Positions 19,601 through 27,864 of a stretch of 34,822 nt of DNA are shown here, piece after piece. A program made the position numbers and the translations under genes. Each line of letters starts with the position of its first letter. Within the stretch, counting starts at the first letter, position 1. Under the pieces are notes generated by a model, which was not told the DNA's origin, made no database searches, and saw only the letters and a program-made list of their open reading frames with translations. This DNA comes from JABWBR01 sp036741235 (GTDB lineage: Bacteria > Bacteroidota > Bacteroidia > Chitinophagales > Saprospiraceae), in assembly GCA_036741235.1 (NCBI GenBank), contig DAINSQ010000031.1, positions 1-34,822 on the forward strand, in the 5' to 3' direction.

Positions 19601-19784
19601 TGACGGAGTTCTCTACTTCCGCCGGCGATGCGCCCGGGTATACGGTGGCCACCGTGATCAACGGCGCCGAAAATTTGGGGATCAATTCGTAACTCAACTG
19701 CTGAAAACTGAAAAAACCCAATACCATCAATACGGTGAAGATGACCACCAATATCGAAGGACGTTCTATGCTTAGTTTTATCAT
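16674..19784 (-). CDS. RND efflux pump, AcrB/HAE1-type inner-membrane transporter
   Basis: The product has 1036 residues, full length for the AcrB family. It starts MIKLSIERPSILVVIFTVLM, the first membrane helix, followed by the large periplasmic loop with YPGASPAEVENSVT. The proton-relay Asp pair is in GILVDDSIVVLENIY of helix 4, and the partner Lys is in GLVAKNAILLVDFA of helix 10. The second half repeats the fold. These pumps exchange protons for export of hydrophobic compounds and form a trimer contacting the fusion protein and TolC. It is the last gene of a three-gene operon; the spacer from the fusion protein stop to this ATG is 268 bases and is almost entirely 8-bp repeat sequence. The substrate cannot be read from the sequence. 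Confidence 0.95.
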   Translation of the reverse strand: MIKLSIERPSILVVIFTVLMVLGFFSFQQLSYELIPKFSAPLITVATVYPGASPAEVENSVTRKIEDVLSSLENIRDIQSTSLESYSVILVNFEDGVNVDLLLQDAQRKLNQIENDLPDDAQTPIVSKFSSDEIPIMNIGAVSSLPATQFYDLMKDRVKPALSKIKGVGQLNLIGGQEREIRVNIRKDKLEQLNLSIFQIQQAIQQANLDFPTGKLKNNDTQVLIRLAGKFTSLEDLRNVVVSANQFGAPVHLHEVAEVVDTEKEITDISRVDGVSSIGMYVLKQSDANAVDVTETVKEELNKLEEQYQAEGLKFSIANNTSDFTIEAVNAVQHDIFLAIILVAAVMLLFLHSLRNAGIVLISIPVSLVTTFIGMYVFGFTFNLMTLLAMSLVIGILVDDSIVVLENIYRHLEMGKPSRKAALDGSKEIFLAALSITLVIVVVFFPLALTSGIVGNIMRQFSLVVVMSTLLSLLISYTIAPALAARFSRKEHFDNKTISGIIFGTFERGLSKLTEGYVGILRWSLNHKAIVLIATGALFFGSFSLITKGFIGSEFITNGDRGEFIIQIELPKDATIQQTNQVTQQIEKFLFEKKEVVGIFTSVGAKSGFASAQRSPYIAEVNVKLVPKEQRAVSTALYSLQTKNALTAMLPGVEVTSSEVAFFGGANDAPIQIILSSANIEQAKGYADKMLTQLKQIKGTLEPEWSLEEGNPEVRVQVDRARLSEMGLTMAMVGGTLQTAFSGNTDAKYKDGSNEYDINIVLDEFDRRDAEDIAELTVMNPRGQLIKLSQVADIKPTTGAARLERNDRIPSVKVQSKVLGVPSGTIGQAITEWVEQNPPPAGVTVKYDGDLRNQAESFSSLGLAFLASILFVYLIMVALYDSYIYPFVVMFSLPVAMVGALLALALAMQTLNIFTILGIIMLIGLVAKNAILLVDFAIQAKAEGHDTYNALIEAGRARLRPILMTTLALVIGMIPIAIAKGAGSEWKNGLAWVLIGGLTSSMFLTLVVVPVVYIFADKIKDFFARLRGKKSEPELA

Positions 19785-19800
19785 GGCATTTTTATTTTTA

Positions 19801-20060
19801 GGTTACAGGGTGACAAGGTGACAAGGTGACAAGGTGACAGGGTGACATGGTGACTTGGTGACTTGGTGACTTGGTGACGTGGTGACATGGTGACATGGTG
19901 ACTTGGTGACTTGGTGACATGGTGACATGGTGACATGGTGACTTGGTGACTTGGTGACGTGGTGACGTGGTGACAGCGTGTTAACGTGTTATGGTGATAA
20001 TGGTATCAAAGTTCACCCTGTCACCCTGTCACCCTGTCACCTTGTCACCTTGTCACCTTG
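19801..20060. repeat. Inverted element of 8-bp words GGTGACNN between fusion protein and pump genes
   Basis: Bases 19809-19976 are 21 uninterrupted units GGTGACNN (NN = AA, AG, AT, TT or GT), preceded by one degenerate unit at 19801 and followed by three more in the same register (to 20000). After a short non-repeat core, the opposite strand carries five units of GGTGACAA/AG plus a partial one (about 20013-20057). The TGA stop of the fusion-protein gene lies inside the outermost inverted unit. The left edge is 16 bases from the pump ATG. On the operon mRNA the two arms can pair in many registers. Confidence 0.95.
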
Positions 20061-21129
20061 AAACCACCTTCACCTCCACGCCGTCACTCAACCCCGATTG
20101 GCCCGAGCGCACCACCGTTTCACCGGCTGACAGTCCTTCCAGCACCTCTACATAATCGCCGTAGCTCTCTCCGGCGCGCACCTGGCGAAGACGGGCGGTA
20201 TTTTTTTCTACAACATATACTTTACCATCGAGTACGCTGCCTACAAAAGCGCTGCGGGGAATTGCCAGAGCGGCCACCGGCGCGGTTGCGGAAAATTGCG
20301 CTTTTCCGTTCATCCCGGCTTTGATAGGGGTTGGTCCTGTATTTGATACCTCGATTTGTACCGGGAACCGCTTGGTCATATCGGCCTGTACATCCACAAA
20401 CGTAACAACGCCGTTGAATTCGCGCCCGCGCGCCACATCGGCGGTCACTTTTACCCGTTGTCCTTTTTGAACGGTCACCACCTGGTCTTCAGTAAGGAAA
20501 ACATCAATACGCAAAGGGTTGATGCTCACAATGTTGGCAACCGGCGACCCCGGCGCCAGGTAAGAACCGTCTTCAATACGCATATTGTTGACCGTGCCCG
20601 AAATCGGCGCCTTGACGTAAGTATCATCGAGGCGTTTTTGAAGCGATTCGATACCTATTTTCAGGCTTTCTACGCCTGTTTTGGCTTCGTCGTATTGCTG
20701 CTGGGTCACGCCGCCGTCATTGATCAGGTTAGACAGCCGCGCGAGGTCCTTCTCCGCTTTTTGCAGGTTGAGCCGGTTGATCTTTAATTCGTTTTCGATA
20801 AATTTATTATCAACCGCCAACATCACTTGACCCTTCTGAACAAACGTGCCATCGTCAATTTTAAGGCTGGTAATACGGCCGTTGACGTCGGAAATCACCA
20901 TTACCTGTTTGGAAGGCATAAAGGTGCCGTTGACTACAAAGTCGCTGCTGAACGATTTTTTTTCTACCTGTGCTACCGCCACAGGGATAAAACTATTGCG
21001 TTGCTGCGACAATTCGGCGTTGGCCTGCATAGTGGTCTTGTTTTCTTTGAGCTTCCAGCTGATGGCCAGCGCGCCCGCTATCAAGGCGACGAGCATAACG
21101 CTTATGCTGATTATGCGGCTTTTATTCAT
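20053..21129 (-). CDS. RND membrane fusion protein (AcrA/MdtA-type periplasmic adaptor)
   Basis: The product has 358 residues. A single N-terminal membrane anchor (residues 7-24) precedes the periplasmic part. The biotinyl-lipoyl half-motif near GRITSLKIDDGTFVQKGQ is followed by a helical hairpin (about 115-170, KINRLNLQKAEKDLARL and ESLKIGIESLQKRL), then the second lipoyl half (VKAPISGTVNNMRIEDGSYL), a beta-barrel and a membrane-proximal domain. This order is diagnostic of RND adaptors, which bridge the pump and TolC. It lies 30 bases downstream of the TolC gene in the same operon. The last Arg codon and the TGA stop are formed by the outermost unit of an adjoining 8-bp repeat array, so the 3' end may have been reshaped by the repeat. 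Confidence 0.94.
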   Translation of the reverse strand: MNKSRIISISVMLVALIAGALAISWKLKENKTTMQANAELSQQRNSFIPVAVAQVEKKSFSSDFVVNGTFMPSKQVMVISDVNGRITSLKIDDGTFVQKGQVMLAVDNKFIENELKINRLNLQKAEKDLARLSNLINDGGVTQQQYDEAKTGVESLKIGIESLQKRLDDTYVKAPISGTVNNMRIEDGSYLAPGSPVANIVSINPLRIDVFLTEDQVVTVQKGQRVKVTADVARGREFNGVVTFVDVQADMTKRFPVQIEVSNTGPTPIKAGMNGKAQFSATAPVAALAIPRSAFVGSVLDGKVYVVEKNTARLRQVRAGESYGDYVEVLEGLSAGETVVRSGQSGLSDGVEVKVVSR

Positions 21130-21159
21130 GGTTGTTATTATTTTAACAGGGTTGTTGAA

Positions 21160-22524
21160 TTATTTTCCTGAAGTGAGCGTAGGCAATAAGATGCCCCGGG
21201 CGTTGAGCAATTCCAGTTCGGCCAGTTTGACCTGCAATAAGGCGGTCAGGTAGTTGGTTTGCGCCTGCCTCATACTGGTTTCCGCCGTGAGCAGCTCGGT
21301 GACGGGCGCTACTCCTTCCGTAAAGCGCTTTTGCGACACCCGGTATACGTCTTCCGATACGCGGCGGTTTTCACCCAGCACTTTCAGATTATTGAGATTG
21401 GTGCTGAGCTGCAACATCGCGTTGTCGTATTGCAATTGCAGCCCGTCGCCGGCGCGCCGCCGGTCTTCGGCAATCTGCAGCAACTCGATGTTGGCCTGCT
21501 CCACCTGCGCTTTTTTGCGGAAGCCGTCAAAAACAGGCACATTGAGCCGCAGCCCGATCATACTGAACCTGAACCAGTTGTTGCCGTTGCCCAAGGCGCC
21601 GAGGTCGTTGCCCTGCCCTTGAAAATTGTAACTGCCGAACGCCGACAGGGTAGGCCAATAACCGGCTTTGTAACGCGCTACGTTGTATTCGTTGAGCACG
21701 CGCTGCATGTCGAGTATCGCCAGCGTGGTCTGCTGCGTAAAATCAGGTTTGGTCACAGCAACTTCCGGCAGGGAATAGCTTTTCTCATCTATGGTGTCGC
21801 TCAGGGCTATAGGCTGGTCGAGGGGCATAGCCATGTAAAATTTCAAAGTGCGCATGAGCTGCTCCAGTTGCAAATCAAGGTTGCGCAACTGGGTTTCCAG
21901 GTTGATGCGGTTGACGCCGATCTGGTCTACGTCAATTTTTTTGGCCAACCCGTTCTGCTGCTGTTTCGACACCATGTCGTAGAGCCGGTTCACCTGGTCG
22001 AGGTTCGCCTCCAGAATCTGCCGCTGCCTGGATACCAACTGCGCCTGGTAGTACATCTTCGACACATCGTATGCCACTTCTTCTTTCGTTTTGGTGGCCA
22101 GCAACCTGTTCAGATCGCTCACTTTGCGCGTAGCTTCAATGCCCAAAAAGAAAGTTTTGTCAAATACCAACTGATTGAGGCTGATACCCGCAGAGGTGTT
22201 AAGCGTAGTGCCGAATTGCACAGGGATCAATTCTCCCGGGGCGCCGAAAAATTCTCCAGGAATGAGCGAGGTGGGCAACTCTACATTGTACGTGAAGTCG
22301 CCGCCAATATTGATTTGCGGATAACCTACGCTGAGTACCTCTTTGATATATTGCTCTCCCTGGCTGATTTCCAGCTCCGATTTGCGCACCAGCGGGCTGT
22401 GCTGAATGGCATGTTGAGCGCAAGCAGCCAAACTCATAGGCTGGGCCGCAGTCTGGGCATTAAGCGGTTGAAGAAAGGGAATGTATGCTATCAGAAATAA
22501 AATAGCACGTATGTTGCCGATCAT
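21160..22524 (-). CDS. TolC-family outer-membrane efflux protein
   Basis: The product has 454 residues from the ATG at 22524. I chose this start because it opens a normal signal peptide (MIGNIRAILFLIAYIPFLQP, cleavage near LNA-Q). The frame extends upstream to 22677, but that would place 51 non-secretory residues ahead and cover the promoter. The mature part has the two-fold TolC repeat: long helices (VAYDVSKMYYQAQLVSRQRQ; ELLTAETSMRQAQTNYLTAL) and the LAACAQHAIQHSP opening typical of the OEP family. TolC trimers form the outer-membrane exit duct of RND and ABC export systems. This is the first gene of the operon with the fusion protein and pump, read from the promoter at 22639-22669. Confidence 0.93.
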   Translation of the reverse strand: MIGNIRAILFLIAYIPFLQPLNAQTAAQPMSLAACAQHAIQHSPLVRKSELEISQGEQYIKEVLSVGYPQINIGGDFTYNVELPTSLIPGEFFGAPGELIPVQFGTTLNTSAGISLNQLVFDKTFFLGIEATRKVSDLNRLLATKTKEEVAYDVSKMYYQAQLVSRQRQILEANLDQVNRLYDMVSKQQQNGLAKKIDVDQIGVNRINLETQLRNLDLQLEQLMRTLKFYMAMPLDQPIALSDTIDEKSYSLPEVAVTKPDFTQQTTLAILDMQRVLNEYNVARYKAGYWPTLSAFGSYNFQGQGNDLGALGNGNNWFRFSMIGLRLNVPVFDGFRKKAQVEQANIELLQIAEDRRRAGDGLQLQYDNAMLQLSTNLNNLKVLGENRRVSEDVYRVSQKRFTEGVAPVTELLTAETSMRQAQTNYLTALLQVKLAELELLNARGILLPTLTSGK

Positions 22525-22638
22525 AAAAGGGTGTTTTGTATAAACTTGCGCTTTAAAGTCCTGAACGTTCAAGTAAATGTATCTCAGGACTAAAAAGTTC
22601 AATTGCCAAATAATATTTTGCCTGGTTTTTTGCGACCA

Positions 22639-22669
22639 CAAAGGTATCCCCCTTTTATATGCCGCGCAA
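22639..22669 (-). promoter_or_regulatory. Bacteroidota-type promoter of the efflux operon
   Basis: On the minus strand TTG (22669-22667), 20 bases, then TACCTTTG (22646-22639), an exact TANNTTTG. The predicted leader before the TolC ATG is about 105-110 bases. No repressor gene or obvious operator palindrome was seen beside it. Confidence 0.75.
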
Positions 22670-22870
22670 CAATTCAAAAAGAAAATTTGTACAACTGTTC
22701 TAATTTTTCGATAAAAATCAAAAAATGATGGATAAGCGCTTGCTCATTCTCTACAATTTGCGGTTATGGTCAACGCTAAGCCTTTAAGTAGAAAATGTAA
22801 ATAAAACGCGTACAATATAATGCAGTATTCGCAATTTGATGATGCAATCGTCTAATTTTTGTGTTAAAGT

Positions 22871-22901
22871 TTTGGAAATCCGAATCCGACAACTAATTTT
22901 G
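22871..22901 (+). promoter_or_regulatory. Bacteroidota-type promoter for the M23 peptidase gene cluster
   Basis: TTTG at 22871-22874, 19 bases, then TAATTTTG at 22894-22901, an exact TANNTTTG. It is divergent from the efflux promoter. The 528-bp region between the TolC and M23 starts otherwise holds AT-rich sequence in which I see no gene, RNA or repeat. Confidence 0.75.
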
Positions 22902-23052
22902 GCAAGCCACGTAAGCGATGATGTTCCAATTTTGGAAAAAACATCCACTAAAAAGCAGCTACTACCCCCTTAAAGCCACTATTGGAAAGCACGTAAACAA
23001 CACGCTTCAAGCGCTGCATTTTAGTAATTATTTGGCTAAGCTTAAGACGCTC

Positions 23053-24033
23053 ATGGGAAAAGAAAAGTACATTTACAATACCCACACGCTGCAATACGAA
23101 CGGGTAGTAGAACCATTAAGTTCCAAATTACTCAGATTATTCGGATTTCTCTGCGCAGCCATTGTCACCGGATTCCTTTTTATGCTCATTTCTCACCGCT
23201 ATTTTCCGTCTCCGCGGGAGAAATCGCTGCTCACCGAAAACAGACAACTTCGCATGGAGATCGAGCAGGCCTCCAAGGAATTTGACCGGCTCAGCGAAGT
23301 GCTCGACAATTTGCAACAACGCGACGCCTACGCCCACCGCATGATCTTCGGCATGGATCCCATCGATGACGGCATCTGGAACGGCGGTACGGGCGGCCAC
23401 GATAAATACGCCAATTACCGCCAGTTCAAACACTCCGGCGATGTAATGGCCGCCATGCGCGAGCGCGTTGACAAGCTCAAGCGGCAAATGGATATTCAGT
23501 CCCATTCTCTCGATACAATTATTGATATGGCCAAGGCCAAAGAAAAAATGCTGGCCAGCATGCCCTCCATCAAACCGGTGCGCAGCGACAAACTCGCCCG
23601 CGATGTGAAACTGCTCTCCGGCTTTGGCTATCGAATCCACCCGATTTTCAAGGTGCCGCGTATGCACAGCGGTATGGACTTTACAGCGCCCAAAGGCACG
23701 CCCATCCAGGCTACCGGCGCAGGCCGCGTTATCAAGGCCGAACGCGGCAGCGGTTTCGGCATGCACGTGGTGATCGACCACGGCTACGGCTACCAGACAC
23801 TCTACGCCCACATGAGTAAAATTGAAGTTCGCGAAGGGCAAACCGTCAAACGCGGACAAACTATCGGCCGCGTGGGCAGCACAGGTACCTCCACCGCGCC
23901 GCACTGCCACTACGAAGTCCACTACCGCGGCCAACCCGTCAACCCGATCCAATACGTGGTCGACGGCCTGTCGCCCAAAGAATACAACGAACTCGTTAAA
24001 GCCGCTGAAGCCGCTAATCAATCTTTCGACTAA
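23053..24033 (+). CDS. M23-family zinc peptidase (LytM-type), membrane anchored
   Basis: The product has 326 residues from the ATG at 23053 (MGKEKYIYNTHTLQYERVV), an opening I associate with Bacteroidota M23 proteins. The frame also permits an ATG at 22918, adding 45 residues of unremarkable sequence and leaving only a 10-base leader. A membrane helix lies at about 27-47, then a coiled coil (about 55-95, LTENRQLRMEIEQASKEF), then the M23 domain. The zinc residues are visible as HSGMDF (His and Asp) and HCHYEV (HxH), with the intervening G.G.VI..HG.GYQTLYAHMS block. The enzyme is expected to cut peptidoglycan cross-bridges in the periplasm and to act in cell-wall remodelling. The next gene follows after 16 bases. 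Confidence 0.93.
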   Translation: MGKEKYIYNTHTLQYERVVEPLSSKLLRLFGFLCAAIVTGFLFMLISHRYFPSPREKSLLTENRQLRMEIEQASKEFDRLSEVLDNLQQRDAYAHRMIFGMDPIDDGIWNGGTGGHDKYANYRQFKHSGDVMAAMRERVDKLKRQMDIQSHSLDTIIDMAKAKEKMLASMPSIKPVRSDKLARDVKLLSGFGYRIHPIFKVPRMHSGMDFTAPKGTPIQATGAGRVIKAERGSGFGMHVVIDHGYGYQTLYAHMSKIEVREGQTVKRGQTIGRVGSTGTSTAPHCHYEVHYRGQPVNPIQYVVDGLSPKEYNELVKAAEAANQSFD

Positions 24034-24049
24034 AGTATTACTTTGCCAT

Positions 24050-25210
24050 ATGAACCTTAAGGTATCAGAGAAAGACCTCCGCCGCGGAGGTCTTTTTTTC
24101 ATTGTAGCAGGCGCCGCACTGTTCTCCGCTTTTCTGTATTACCCCGCGTCTACTCCTTCGCCGCAACAACAGGAAAAGCCGGCGCCGGACACCGTATTCA
24201 TCCGGGCCGAAACGCCCGAACACAGCGATACCGCCCAAATCCTCACCGTAGTGGGCGTAGGCGATATGATGCTGGGTACCAACTACCCCTCTAAGGCATA
24301 CCTCCCCCCAAACAACGGCAAAGACCTGCTGGCGCCTGTACTCGACCTGCTGAAAAACGCCGACGTGACCTTCGGCAACCACGAAGGAACCATCCTCAAC
24401 ACGGGCGGCACGCCAAAAAAATGCCGTGATCCCAAGGTGTGTTATGTATTCCGCACCCCCGAACACTACGTCGATCGATTTGTCGAAGCCGGCTTCGACG
24501 TGCTGAGCCTGGCCAATAACCACAGCGGCGACTTTGGCGCCGAGGGCCGCAAACGCACCAAAGCCGTTTTGCGCGAAGCCGGTATTCATTTTGCCGGATT
24601 GGCGGGCACTGATGAAACCGCCGTATTCGAGCGCAACGGCGTCAAATTCGGTTTTTGCGCCTTCGCCCCCAATAGCGGTACTTGCGACCTGCGCGATATC
24701 GCGGGCGCCAAGGCTATCGTCGAGAAACTGGCCGCCGAAACCGACGTGGTTATCGTGTCGTTTCACGGCGGAGCCGAAGGCGCCGACCACCAGCATGTGC
24801 CCCGCGCTACTGAAACTTTCCACGGCGAAAACCGCGGCAACGTTTACAAATTTGCCCACGCCGTGATCGATGCCGGCGCCGATATCGTTTTCGGCCACGG
24901 CCCCCATGTTACGCGCGCTGTTGAATTGTACAAAGACCGGTTTATCTCCTACAGCCTGGGCAATTTTTGCACCTACGGCCGATTTAGCCTGAGCGGCCCC
25001 GCCGGCATCGCGCCGCTGATTACCCTGCAAATCACCCCCGACGGCGAATTCGTGGAAGGCCGGATAACCCCCACCTACCAACAAAAAACGCATGGCCCCA
25101 AAATAGACCCCCAAAAACGGGCTATCAAAACCATCAAGAATTTGACAAAAACCGACTTCCCGGAAACGCCGCTTACCATCGACGACGACGGCAGGATGCG
25201 CAAAAAATAA
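24050..25210 (+). CDS. CapA/PgsA-like metallophosphatase-fold protein
   Basis: The product has 386 residues from the ATG at 24050. The same frame opens farther upstream, but only inside the M23 gene. An N-terminal membrane anchor at about 13-31 is followed by a Pro-rich linker. The fold signatures are GVGDMMLG (69-76), FGNHEG (108-113), LANNHSGDFG, SFHGGAEG, GHGPHV and YSLGNF. These metal-site motifs are those of the CapA family of calcineurin-like proteins, first known from poly-gamma-glutamate capsule synthesis. No capB or capC synthetase is nearby, so a role in that polymer is not supported here. It is cotranscribed with the M23 peptidase (16-base gap), which suggests an envelope role. Confidence 0.9.
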   Translation: MNLKVSEKDLRRGGLFFIVAGAALFSAFLYYPASTPSPQQQEKPAPDTVFIRAETPEHSDTAQILTVVGVGDMMLGTNYPSKAYLPPNNGKDLLAPVLDLLKNADVTFGNHEGTILNTGGTPKKCRDPKVCYVFRTPEHYVDRFVEAGFDVLSLANNHSGDFGAEGRKRTKAVLREAGIHFAGLAGTDETAVFERNGVKFGFCAFAPNSGTCDLRDIAGAKAIVEKLAAETDVVIVSFHGGAEGADHQHVPRATETFHGENRGNVYKFAHAVIDAGADIVFGHGPHVTRAVELYKDRFISYSLGNFCTYGRFSLSGPAGIAPLITLQITPDGEFVEGRITPTYQQKTHGPKIDPQKRAIKTIKNLTKTDFPETPLTIDDDGRMRKK

Positions 25211-25281
25211 CGCCGGGCAATGCGAATGACTGTTTTTTGCGGTAAATTGCACCTGCGCAGCATGGTTCCTAATTCGCAAAT

Positions 25282-26367
25282 ATGAACAAAGCCACTTCTC
25301 CCGCCGATCGCTATTGCCACAATTGCCACTACCCCCTGGCGCCTTATGGCGACTATTGCCCGCATTGCAGCCAGAAATACACCAAGGGCAAGGTGACGGT
25401 ATGGGAGTTGATTACCGAATTTTTTGACACGCTTTTTAATTTCGATTCCAGGATATTTCTTACGCTGCGCGACCTGTTTTACCCGGGCAAGCTCACCAAT
25501 GTGTATTTTGAGGGAAAACACAAACGCTACGCCAGCCCAGTCCGGCTGTTCTTGTTTATGGCAGTTTTGCATTTTGCAGTAATCGGCTTCCTCGTCCAGG
25601 GGCAAGTAGAAAACGCACTGGAACGCGAAATCAGTAAATCGACGAAATCAGCCAATAATGCAGAATTGCTCGACAGCCTGCTTATCGCTCGCGACAAGGT
25701 GGCCCAGATGTTTCCAACGCAGCCGGATGTGCCTGTGGCCATCGATTCGCTGCTCAAACAGGTTAAAATAGAACAGGACAGCGTGCCCATTATTTTTTTC
25801 TGGCCGGGCATGGTTGCCGACTCTTCGAAAGCCGAACCCCGAATTGCTTCAAAAGACTTATTCACGCTTTCTGAAGAGCAGGTGCTTGATAAATATCAAA
25901 TCAAAGGGTTCTGGCCCCGGATGCAGGTGCGGCAAAACCTGCGCGCCTACAAACATCCCGATACCCTGGCATCCTATGTGTTGAGCAAGTTGATCTGGAT
26001 GGTGCTGCTCATGATGCCGGCCCTGTCGCTTATTCTCAAGTTGCTCTACATCAGGCGGAACAAATATTTTGTTGAACACCTGGTATTCTCTTTCCACTAT
26101 CACGCCTTTGCCTTTCTGATTATGTCGGCCTATTATATTTATTTAGTGAATGCGGCAGAATCTGAAACCGAAACAACCCTTGACAATATTATCCTGGCAG
26201 TTACGCCTAATTTGCTGATTATTTATTTGTTGCTGGCTATGAAGCGCGTATACCAACAAGGCTGGATAAAAACTTTTGTCAAAATGTGCATTTTGAACAC
26301 AGCCTACCTGATCATATTTTTGACTTTCCTGAGCCTGACCGTGGTCATTAGCGCATTGCTTTTTTAA
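25282..26367 (+). CDS. DUF3667-family membrane protein with N-terminal zinc ribbon
   Basis: The product has 361 residues. A zinc ribbon stands at the N terminus (C12, C15, C26, C29; CHNCHYPLAPYGDYCPHCSQ), followed by an amphipathic stretch (TVWELITEFFDTLFNFDSRIFLTLRDLFYPG) that is the most recognisable part of DUF3667. Membrane helices follow at about 88-110, 236-258, 275-295, 310-325 and 335-358. A soluble loop of about 110 residues separates the first helix from the others. The function of the family is unknown. It is common in Bacteroidota. It sits 71 bases after the CapA-like gene and 15 bases before gatB, so it is probably in the same transcript. Confidence 0.85.
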   Translation: MNKATSPADRYCHNCHYPLAPYGDYCPHCSQKYTKGKVTVWELITEFFDTLFNFDSRIFLTLRDLFYPGKLTNVYFEGKHKRYASPVRLFLFMAVLHFAVIGFLVQGQVENALEREISKSTKSANNAELLDSLLIARDKVAQMFPTQPDVPVAIDSLLKQVKIEQDSVPIIFFWPGMVADSSKAEPRIASKDLFTLSEEQVLDKYQIKGFWPRMQVRQNLRAYKHPDTLASYVLSKLIWMVLLMMPALSLILKLLYIRRNKYFVEHLVFSFHYHAFAFLIMSAYYIYLVNAAESETETTLDNIILAVTPNLLIIYLLLAMKRVYQQGWIKTFVKMCILNTAYLIIFLTFLSLTVVISALLF

Positions 26368-26382
26368 TTCTAAACTAATAAC

Positions 26383-27837
26383 ATGTCCAATAGCGTTTAC
26401 GAACAATACGAAACCGTCATAGGGTTGGAAGTGCACGTTCAACTGGCCACGCTCAGCAAGGCCTTTTGCGCCGATGACGCTTCGTTCGGCGGGGAGCCCA
26501 ATACCCACGTGAGCGCTATTTCGCTGGGGCACCCCGGCACTTTGCCCCGACTCAACAAAAAACAGGTAGATTATGCTGTGCGGCTGGGCCTGGCATTGGG
26601 CTGCCGTATTAATACTCGCAATACTTTTGACCGCAAAAATTACTTCTATGCCGATTTGCCCAAAGGCTACCAGATCACTCAGGACAAGCAGCCGGTGTGC
26701 ATTGGCGGCGCTTTACCCATAAAACTCGGCGAATCCTGGAAAAATATCCGCTTGCACCATATTCATATGGAAGAAGACGCCGGCAAAAGTATCCACGACC
26801 AGAACCCCCGCTTTTCGTTTATCGACCTCAACCGCGCCGGCGTGCCCCTGCTGGAGGTGGTAACCGAACCCGACCTGCGTTCGGCAGAGGAAGTTGACGC
26901 CTTTATGAGCGGCATGCAACAACTGGTGCGCTACCTCGGCGTTTCCGACGGCAATATGGAAGAAGGCTCCATGCGCTGCGACTGCAACGTTTCGGTGCGC
27001 CGCAAGGGCGACCCCCAACTCGGCGAGCGCTGCGAAATCAAAAATCTCAACTCGATGCGCTATGCCCGCAGGGCCATCGCTTATGAAGTAAAACGCCAGA
27101 TAGACCTTATCGAAGCGGGTGGCAAAGTGGCCCAGGAAACCCTGCATTTCGACCCCGAGACGGGTATCACCTCGCCGCTGCGCAGTAAAGAAGACGCCCA
27201 CGATTACCGCTATTTCCCCGATCCCGACCTGCCGCCGGTATTGCTTACCGCCGAATGGATCGCCGAACAAGAACGCGCCCTGCCCGCTTTACCCTGGCAA
27301 TTGTACGCCAGATTTCGCAATGAATACCAACTCAGCGATTATGACGCCACCTTACTTATCGAAGATGCCGGAACTGCCGCTTATTTTCTGGATTTATGTG
27401 CCCATACTCCCCATAAAAAGGCGGCGGCCAATTTAATTATAAATAAAATTATACCCTGGCGCCGGGAGACAGGCGCCGAACTGGCCGGCTTTCCCCTTGC
27501 GCTATCTTCGCTGGCCGCTTTTCTCCAACTCATCGACGAAGGCAAGGTGAGCAACGCCATAGCATACCAGCGCCTGTTACCTGCGCTAATGGAAAACCCC
27601 GGCAAAGCGCCCCTGGCGCTGGCTCAGGAACTCGAACTCATCCAGACTGCCGATACCGGCTTATTGGGCGAACTGGCAGACCAGGTACTGGCAGCCAATC
27701 CCGACAAAGTAGCCGCTTACAAAAAAGGCAAAACGGGCCTGATGGGCTTTTTTATGGGCGAAATGATGCGCTTGTCAAAAGGCCAGGCCGATCCAAAAAC
27801 CACCACTGCGCTGCTCGCCGAGAAATTGAAGGTATAG
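26383..27837 (+). CDS. gatB: Aspartyl/glutamyl-tRNA(Asn/Gln) amidotransferase subunit B
   Basis: The product has 484 residues, the usual length. The opening YETVIGLEVHVQL is the GatB signature. The kinase-like cradle follows: NTHVSAISLGHPGTLP, DRKNYFYADLPKGYQITQ and EEDAGKS, with DLNRAGVPLLEVVTEPD and SMRCDCNVSVR. The C-terminal helical and YqeY-like tail runs to LLAEKLKV. In the GatCAB complex this subunit phosphorylates Glu-tRNA(Gln) or Asp-tRNA(Asn) and passes it ammonia made by GatA. gatA and gatC are not in the window, so they must lie elsewhere. It is the only core housekeeping gene here. Confidence 0.97.
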   Translation: MSNSVYEQYETVIGLEVHVQLATLSKAFCADDASFGGEPNTHVSAISLGHPGTLPRLNKKQVDYAVRLGLALGCRINTRNTFDRKNYFYADLPKGYQITQDKQPVCIGGALPIKLGESWKNIRLHHIHMEEDAGKSIHDQNPRFSFIDLNRAGVPLLEVVTEPDLRSAEEVDAFMSGMQQLVRYLGVSDGNMEEGSMRCDCNVSVRRKGDPQLGERCEIKNLNSMRYARRAIAYEVKRQIDLIEAGGKVAQETLHFDPETGITSPLRSKEDAHDYRYFPDPDLPPVLLTAEWIAEQERALPALPWQLYARFRNEYQLSDYDATLLIEDAGTAAYFLDLCAHTPHKKAAANLIINKIIPWRRETGAELAGFPLALSSLAAFLQLIDEGKVSNAIAYQRLLPALMENPGKAPLALAQELELIQTADTGLLGELADQVLAANPDKVAAYKKGKTGLMGFFMGEMMRLSKGQADPKTTTALLAEKLKV

Positions 27838-27864
27838 GCGGGTAACGCGGGCCAATTTCAACTT

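Noticed and set aside
19801..20060. CRISPR array
   Set aside because: The unit is only 8 bp, repeats are contiguous with no unique spacers, and no cas genes are near.
21259..22500. Plus-strand open frame of 413 codons opposite the TolC gene
   Set aside because: The TolC reading has a signal peptide, the family helices and a promoter; the opposite frame has no domain and an unusual His/Gln/Val composition.
24065..25279. Minus-strand open frame of 404 codons opposite the CapA-like gene
   Set aside because: All metal-site motifs of the CapA family are on the plus strand; the antisense frame is a compositional shadow.
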